64,000 nucleotides of DNA from an uncultured Trichococcus sp. (GTDB taxonomy: Bacteria; Bacillota; Bacilli; Lactobacillales; Aerococcaceae): positions 248,001 through 312,000 of the forward strand of contig NZ_OY760499.1 of assembly GCF_963663645.1 (NCBI RefSeq). Reading direction: 5' to 3'. Positions within the stretch are counted from its first letter, which is position 1. Each line of letters starts with the position of its first letter. The notes under the pieces were generated by a model, which worked only from the letters and a program-made list of their open reading frames with translations, had not been told where the DNA came from and made no database searches. Below are positions 60,888 through 64,000 of this stretch, in pieces. The position numbers and the translations under genes are program-made.

Positions 60888-60907
60888 GCCCGCCAGCGCG
60901 AAAGAAC
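60888..60907. repeat. 20-bp direct repeat, copy 2
   Basis: GCCCGCCAGCGCGAAAGAAC, identical to 58067-58086, immediately after the DUF771-like gene. Confidence 0.9.
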
Positions 60908-60940
60908 GATTCGAGAAATGAACAAAATAGAGGTGATTAG

Positions 60941-61240
60941 ATGCGTATGGATAAAGCGAAAATTGGAAAAAGAATAAAAACAATTCGACTCCAGATGCGG
61001 CTTACCACGAGAGAATTTGGAATGCTTTTAGATAATCCAGCTGCAGATTCGCTTGTTTCGCGGTGGGAAAGAGGTATAAGCCTACCCAATGCATCAAGAT
61101 TAGGTGAAATTGCTAATTTTGGCGGAATAACAGTTGATGATCTCATGTATGGCAAGCGCGATAGCATATCCGCATTTACGATGGATGAGCTAATAAATGA
61201 AATCAATAGGAGGTTGACGTCGGATGAAAATCTTTACTGA
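60941..61240 (+). CDS. XRE-family HTH protein of the prophage
   Basis: 99 residues with an N-terminal HTH (IRLQMRLTTREFGMLL ... DSLVSRWERGISLPN) related to lactococcal-type phage regulators, and a C-terminal helix (DELINEINRRL). Role unknown. ATG is 11 bases after an AGAGGTGA site. Confidence 0.75.
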   Translation: MRMDKAKIGKRIKTIRLQMRLTTREFGMLLDNPAADSLVSRWERGISLPNASRLGEIANFGGITVDDLMYGKRDSISAFTMDELINEINRRLTSDENLY

Positions 61241-61349
61241 TGAATTTGAGAATAGGCTCGTCAGCATTGTAGGGACTGTAGTTGTAGTCACTATCGCATT
61301 ACTATTCTTCGGCATAGCCGGCGGGATAGAGCTAGGGTTGATATTTTAA
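61224..61349 (+). CDS. 41-aa single-span membrane protein
   Basis: ATG 61224 follows AGGAGG within the end of the preceding gene (17-base overlap). The protein is a short acidic N-terminus (MKIFTDEFENRL) and one hydrophobic helix (VVVVTIALLFFGIAGG). Function unknown; a strong ribosome site and tight packing support it. Confidence 0.6.
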   Translation: MKIFTDEFENRLVSIVGTVVVVTIALLFFGIAGGIELGLIF

Positions 61350-61362
61350 GGGGGAGCAAGCC

Positions 61363-61629
61363 ATGAGAGAGACGGTAACTGAAATAGAAAAGGCTGTCCT
61401 GGATGCAATGAGGATGGGAGCAAAAATTAATCTTTTGCTCACGAGTGACTCGCTTGAAAATGTAGATAAATATCTGGAATCATTCGAAGGTTTGAAAGCA
61501 GATCGGGAATATATCCAGGACAGGTCAAGCTTTGTTTATCCGTATGTGGGTTTCTCAAAGCATTACGATCAAATCGATTTAATAGTACAAGCGACTGTAA
61601 AGCTAGAAGGTGGTGAAAACAATGAGTGA
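61363..61629 (+). CDS. Phage hypothetical protein (88 aa)
   Basis: Not recognised. Helical N-terminus (EIEKAVLDAMRMGAKIN), charged, no motif. ATG after AAGGGGGAGC. It overlaps the next gene by 8 bases, typical of an early phage operon. Confidence 0.6.
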   Translation: MRETVTEIEKAVLDAMRMGAKINLLLTSDSLENVDKYLESFEGLKADREYIQDRSSFVYPYVGFSKHYDQIDLIVQATVKLEGGENNE

Positions 61630-61858
61630 AACAAGCTTTATAAAGTGTGAACTGAAATTTGATGAAGGGCTGCACCGTATCAATTTCGAAGGAACCACAG
61701 AAGAATGTGGATACATGTCTGTTCTGATCATCAACACGCTCAGGGAGAAGTTCCTATCAATTGGATTCACAGATGACGAAGCAAAACGGATGCTTATCGG
61801 CGGTATCGAAAGATTCTGGGGAGACCCTGCAGCCGGAGCGAAGGAGAGAACATCATGA
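61622..61858 (+). CDS. Phage hypothetical protein (78 aa)
   Basis: Not recognised. ATG 61622 is preferred (AAGGTGG upstream). Contains a beta-like half (FIKCELKFDEGLHRINFEG) and a helix (SVLIINTLREKFL). Overlaps the next ATG by 4 bases (ATGA). Confidence 0.6.
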   Translation: MSETSFIKCELKFDEGLHRINFEGTTEECGYMSVLIINTLREKFLSIGFTDDEAKRMLIGGIERFWGDPAAGAKERTS

Positions 61859-62124
61859 AAACTTATACAGCAGCATACGCGAAAAAGAAGGCTAAGGCTT
61901 TCCAAAAGAAACACTTCACTTCCTGCATCAGCATTTTCTTCTTAGATAAACGCACCTACCGCCTATTCGTGTTCCAAGGTGATCGCCGGGTGCTTGCAGA
62001 AAGCGGCCGCTTGTCTCAGTTAGAGAAGGCGAAAAACGAGGTTCTGGACAAATACCTGGATGCGGCATTATTGGAGCTGGTGGTGGAATCTGGGGATGTC
62101 TGGTTAGGTGGTGCGAATGGATGA
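61855..62124 (+). CDS. Phage hypothetical protein (89 aa)
   Basis: Not recognised. Lys-rich N-terminal helix (YAKKKAKAFQKKH) then a beta-rich middle. It overlaps both neighbours by 4 bases, indicating translational coupling. Confidence 0.6.
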   Translation: MKTYTAAYAKKKAKAFQKKHFTSCISIFFLDKRTYRLFVFQGDRRVLAESGRLSQLEKAKNEVLDKYLDAALLELVVESGDVWLGGANG

Positions 62125-62378
62125 CGTTGTTTATTTTGGCACAGGTTATGGCCAGACGCGGCCTTACGCATAAACAAAGCAAGTCGGATCCAAATTTGGC
62201 CCGTATATGGGAAATAATAGACGGTCGATCAGTTCCGGTCCTGCAGGTTAATCTGGTCGATGGCTCGTTTTTGGAAATGAAACATTACCCATTGCTGGAC
62301 ACAAAAACAAAGATCAAGCTTGCTGATGCAGAAGCCGAGTATCATCGCCGATTTAAAGCAAGACGCAAAAAAAGCTGA
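62121..62378 (+). CDS. Phage hypothetical protein (up to 85 aa)
   Basis: Not recognised. ATG 62121 overlaps the previous stop (ATGA); ATG 62148 is an alternative. The middle (VPVLQVNLVDGSFLEMKHYPL) looks beta-rich and the end is very basic (RRFKARRKKS). Confidence 0.5.
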   Translation: MTLFILAQVMARRGLTHKQSKSDPNLARIWEIIDGRSVPVLQVNLVDGSFLEMKHYPLLDTKTKIKLADAEAEYHRRFKARRKKS

Positions 62379-62448
62379 TGCGCCAACATCAGCCCGTAAA
62401 GAAAAAACCTTACAAGGAAAGTATATCACAGAAAGAAAGGTGGATGAA

Positions 62449-63408
62449 ATGGCCGAAATTACATGGGTCAAACTGACCATAAATATGTTTGACGATGAAA
62501 AAATCAGGCTCATAGAGGCGATGCCGGAAGCCGATGCCATCATCATCATATGGGTCCGGCTACTGACACTCGCGGGCAAAACAAATGATGACGGCAGGAT
62601 CTACATCGATGAAGACCTGCCATATACTGACGAGATGCTAGCCACGATTTTTAACAAGCCGCTAAACACTATCCGACTCGCGCTCGAAACATTCAAACGA
62701 TTTAAAATGATTGATACCAGCGAAGGCGTCATCCTAATAACGAACTGGGAGAAACACCAGAACGTTGAGGGGATGTCCCGTGTGAAGTTGCAGAACGCAG
62801 AGCGGCAGAAACGCTATCGTGACAGGAAAAAAATCGAACAACTTAATATCGAAGATTTAGAAAAACGTGAGAGTAACGTTACGGACACGTTACCCGTAAC
62901 GTCGCATCACGCAATAGATATAGAAGTAGATATAGAGAAAGATAAAGAAAAGAATATAAAAGATATAATGTCGACAAAATCCGGCAAGCGGATTTATGAC
63001 GACACTTCTCCTTATCTTCAACTCTCGGAATATCTCTTTTCAAAAATGCTCTTGAATAACCCAGAAGCCAAGAAGCCAAACATGCAGTCCTGGGCCGATG
63101 AACTCCGGAAGATGGTGGAACTGGACGGCCGTACGGTAGAGCAGGTGAAAGGCATGATCGAATGGAGCCAGGCTGACGACTTTTGGAAGATCAATGTCCT
63201 CTGCACGAAGAAGTTGCGTGAAAAGTATGATCAGATGCGTGTGGCTGCCAATGCCAATTACAAGAAACGGAAAACGGAGAAGATGCCGGAATGGGCAGAG
63301 ACCCCGCGTGACGTTACGGAGACCGCTCCGGACCCTGATCAGCAGCGAGCAGTGCAGGAACGCATCGCACGGCTTAAATCTTCCGGAAAGAATAGCGAAG
63401 CCGGATGA
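62449..63408 (+). CDS. Phage replisome organizer protein
   Basis: 319 residues from ATG 62449 (AAAGGTGG upstream; the frame is open further but without a good start). The N-terminal domain (ITWVKLTINMFDDEKIRLIEAM ... TNDDGRIYI, about 3-120) is the Phage_rep_org_N winged helix that binds the phage origin. A charged linker (IDIEVDIEKDKEKNIKD) precedes a C-terminal DnaD-like part. It should start prophage replication, so the origin may lie in or near it. It overlaps the next gene by 4 bases. Confidence 0.88.
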   Translation: MAEITWVKLTINMFDDEKIRLIEAMPEADAIIIIWVRLLTLAGKTNDDGRIYIDEDLPYTDEMLATIFNKPLNTIRLALETFKRFKMIDTSEGVILITNWEKHQNVEGMSRVKLQNAERQKRYRDRKKIEQLNIEDLEKRESNVTDTLPVTSHHAIDIEVDIEKDKEKNIKDIMSTKSGKRIYDDTSPYLQLSEYLFSKMLLNNPEAKKPNMQSWADELRKMVELDGRTVEQVKGMIEWSQADDFWKINVLCTKKLREKYDQMRVAANANYKKRKTEKMPEWAETPRDVTETAPDPDQQRAVQERIARLKSSGKNSEAG

Positions 63409-64000
63409 AGAAACGGCATAGCAAAAAAGCCCTGGACAAACTTCTGGCCAAAGCCGGAAAGGAAATGGCCGAGGATGCATCCAGACTGGCCCAAACCAAT
63501 GACGACGGAAGTGTTAATCGACTTGCTGAAGTTCTGGCCAAAAGGACAAACGCCTATGGCCAAACAGAAATGATCATTCGTATGGATGCATCCATCCCAG
63601 AATATCTTTTTGACAGACTGGTGGATGCAAACGGCGACTTGTTCGGAGAGTTCCGGCTATTCGATAACCGGGTGATCACGGCGCAGCAAAGGAAGTTCAT
63701 CAATGCGCTATGCCGGGATATCGCACGCTACACAGGAGACACGATAGACCAGGTGCGAGAACATCGGAAACTGGAATTTATCCATGACAAAGGGCTGCCA
63801 TACTTCAGCACATCGGAGTTGGCCAAGAATTGTTCTGTGTCGCTGGCGAGTCAGTTCATCAGTTATATCGTGGATTTCTGCCTAGACAATGATATCGGTT
63901 TGGCGGAGTCTCCACTCAATTACGTTGATGACATCAAACATTATCTGATCAAATGCCTATGGACAAGAAAGTGTGCGTTATGCGGGAAAAAAGGTCAGGT
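63405..64000 (+). CDS. Putative HNH nuclease of phage replication module (3' end outside window)
   Basis: Open frame from ATG 63405 (ATGA overlap with the preceding gene) to the window end, at least 198 residues. The middle (ITAQQRKFINALCRDIARYTGD) and the end (YLIKCLWTRKCALCGKKGQ) match the putative HNHc nuclease family of lactobacillal phages, in which the CxxC is followed by a histidine-rich HNH motif, here beyond the window. It often replaces a RecT/RusA-like function in these phages; role is inferred. Confidence 0.8.
   Translation, partial: MKKRHSKKALDKLLAKAGKEMAEDASRLAQTNDDGSVNRLAEVLAKRTNAYGQTEMIIRMDASIPEYLFDRLVDANGDLFGEFRLFDNRVITAQQRKFINALCRDIARYTGDTIDQVREHRKLEFIHDKGLPYFSTSELAKNCSVSLASQFISYIVDFCLDNDIGLAESPLNYVDDIKHYLIKCLWTRKCALCGKKGQ

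Overview
The window looks like a chromosomal segment of a low-to-mid G+C Gram-positive bacterium of the order Lactobacillales, most likely Carnobacteriaceae and perhaps Trichococcus. This rests on gene order (atpDC, a DUF1146 gene, murA, mbl, epuA; cggR-gapA-pgk-tpiA-gpmI-eno; secG-est-rnr-smpB; sufCDSUB), CtsR, CcpA and PyrR type control sites, strong AGGAGG ribosome sites and TTG/GTG starts. The genus is inference; no 16S gene is present.

Layout. 1-4.9 kb: end of the F-ATPase operon and cell envelope genes. 5.3-7.6 kb: clpP, tRNA-Arg(CCG) and a sigma-54 gene that lacks its RpoN box. 8-15 kb: the glycolytic operon under CggR plus separately promoted eno. 15.4-22 kb: serine biosynthesis, secG, esterase, RNase R and SmpB. 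22.3-29.8 kb: class III fructose-bisphosphatase, a histidine phosphatase, and carAB behind a PyrR attenuator. 30-32.5 kb: tmRNA, small conserved proteins and two tandem cold-shock genes. 32.7-38.6 kb: accessory enzymes and a SCIFF ranthipeptide precursor with its radical SAM maturase. 39-42.7 kb: the acetyl branch of lysine/diaminopimelate synthesis behind a lysine riboswitch. 43-51.4 kb: a lipoprotein, ilvE behind a leader-peptide attenuator, a YihY protein, RodA and GcvH. 51.6-56.8 kb: the complete SUF iron-sulfur operon. 56.9-64 kb: left end of a prophage (integrase, lipoprotein, CI, Cro, antirepressor, replication module), which runs off the window.

The most unusual structure is a family of intergenic repeat arrays. 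Each array is built from 26-27 nt quasi-palindromes (CTCCGGCGA ... TCGCCGGAG) separated by linkers of almost exactly 24 nt, giving a 50 bp period. Seven clear arrays, one variant array and one single unit all lie just downstream of an intrinsic terminator of a plus-strand gene, all in the same orientation. The largest holds 12 units arranged as three tandem copies of a 188 bp module. I know of no description of this family in this group; that claim is memory-based and needs a search.

Many pathways here are controlled by RNA or DNA sites readable in the sequence: CtsR on clpP, cre on rpoN, PyrR on carAB, a lysine riboswitch on dapH, a branched-chain amino acid leader peptide on ilvE, long cold-shock leaders, and paired operators in the prophage switch.
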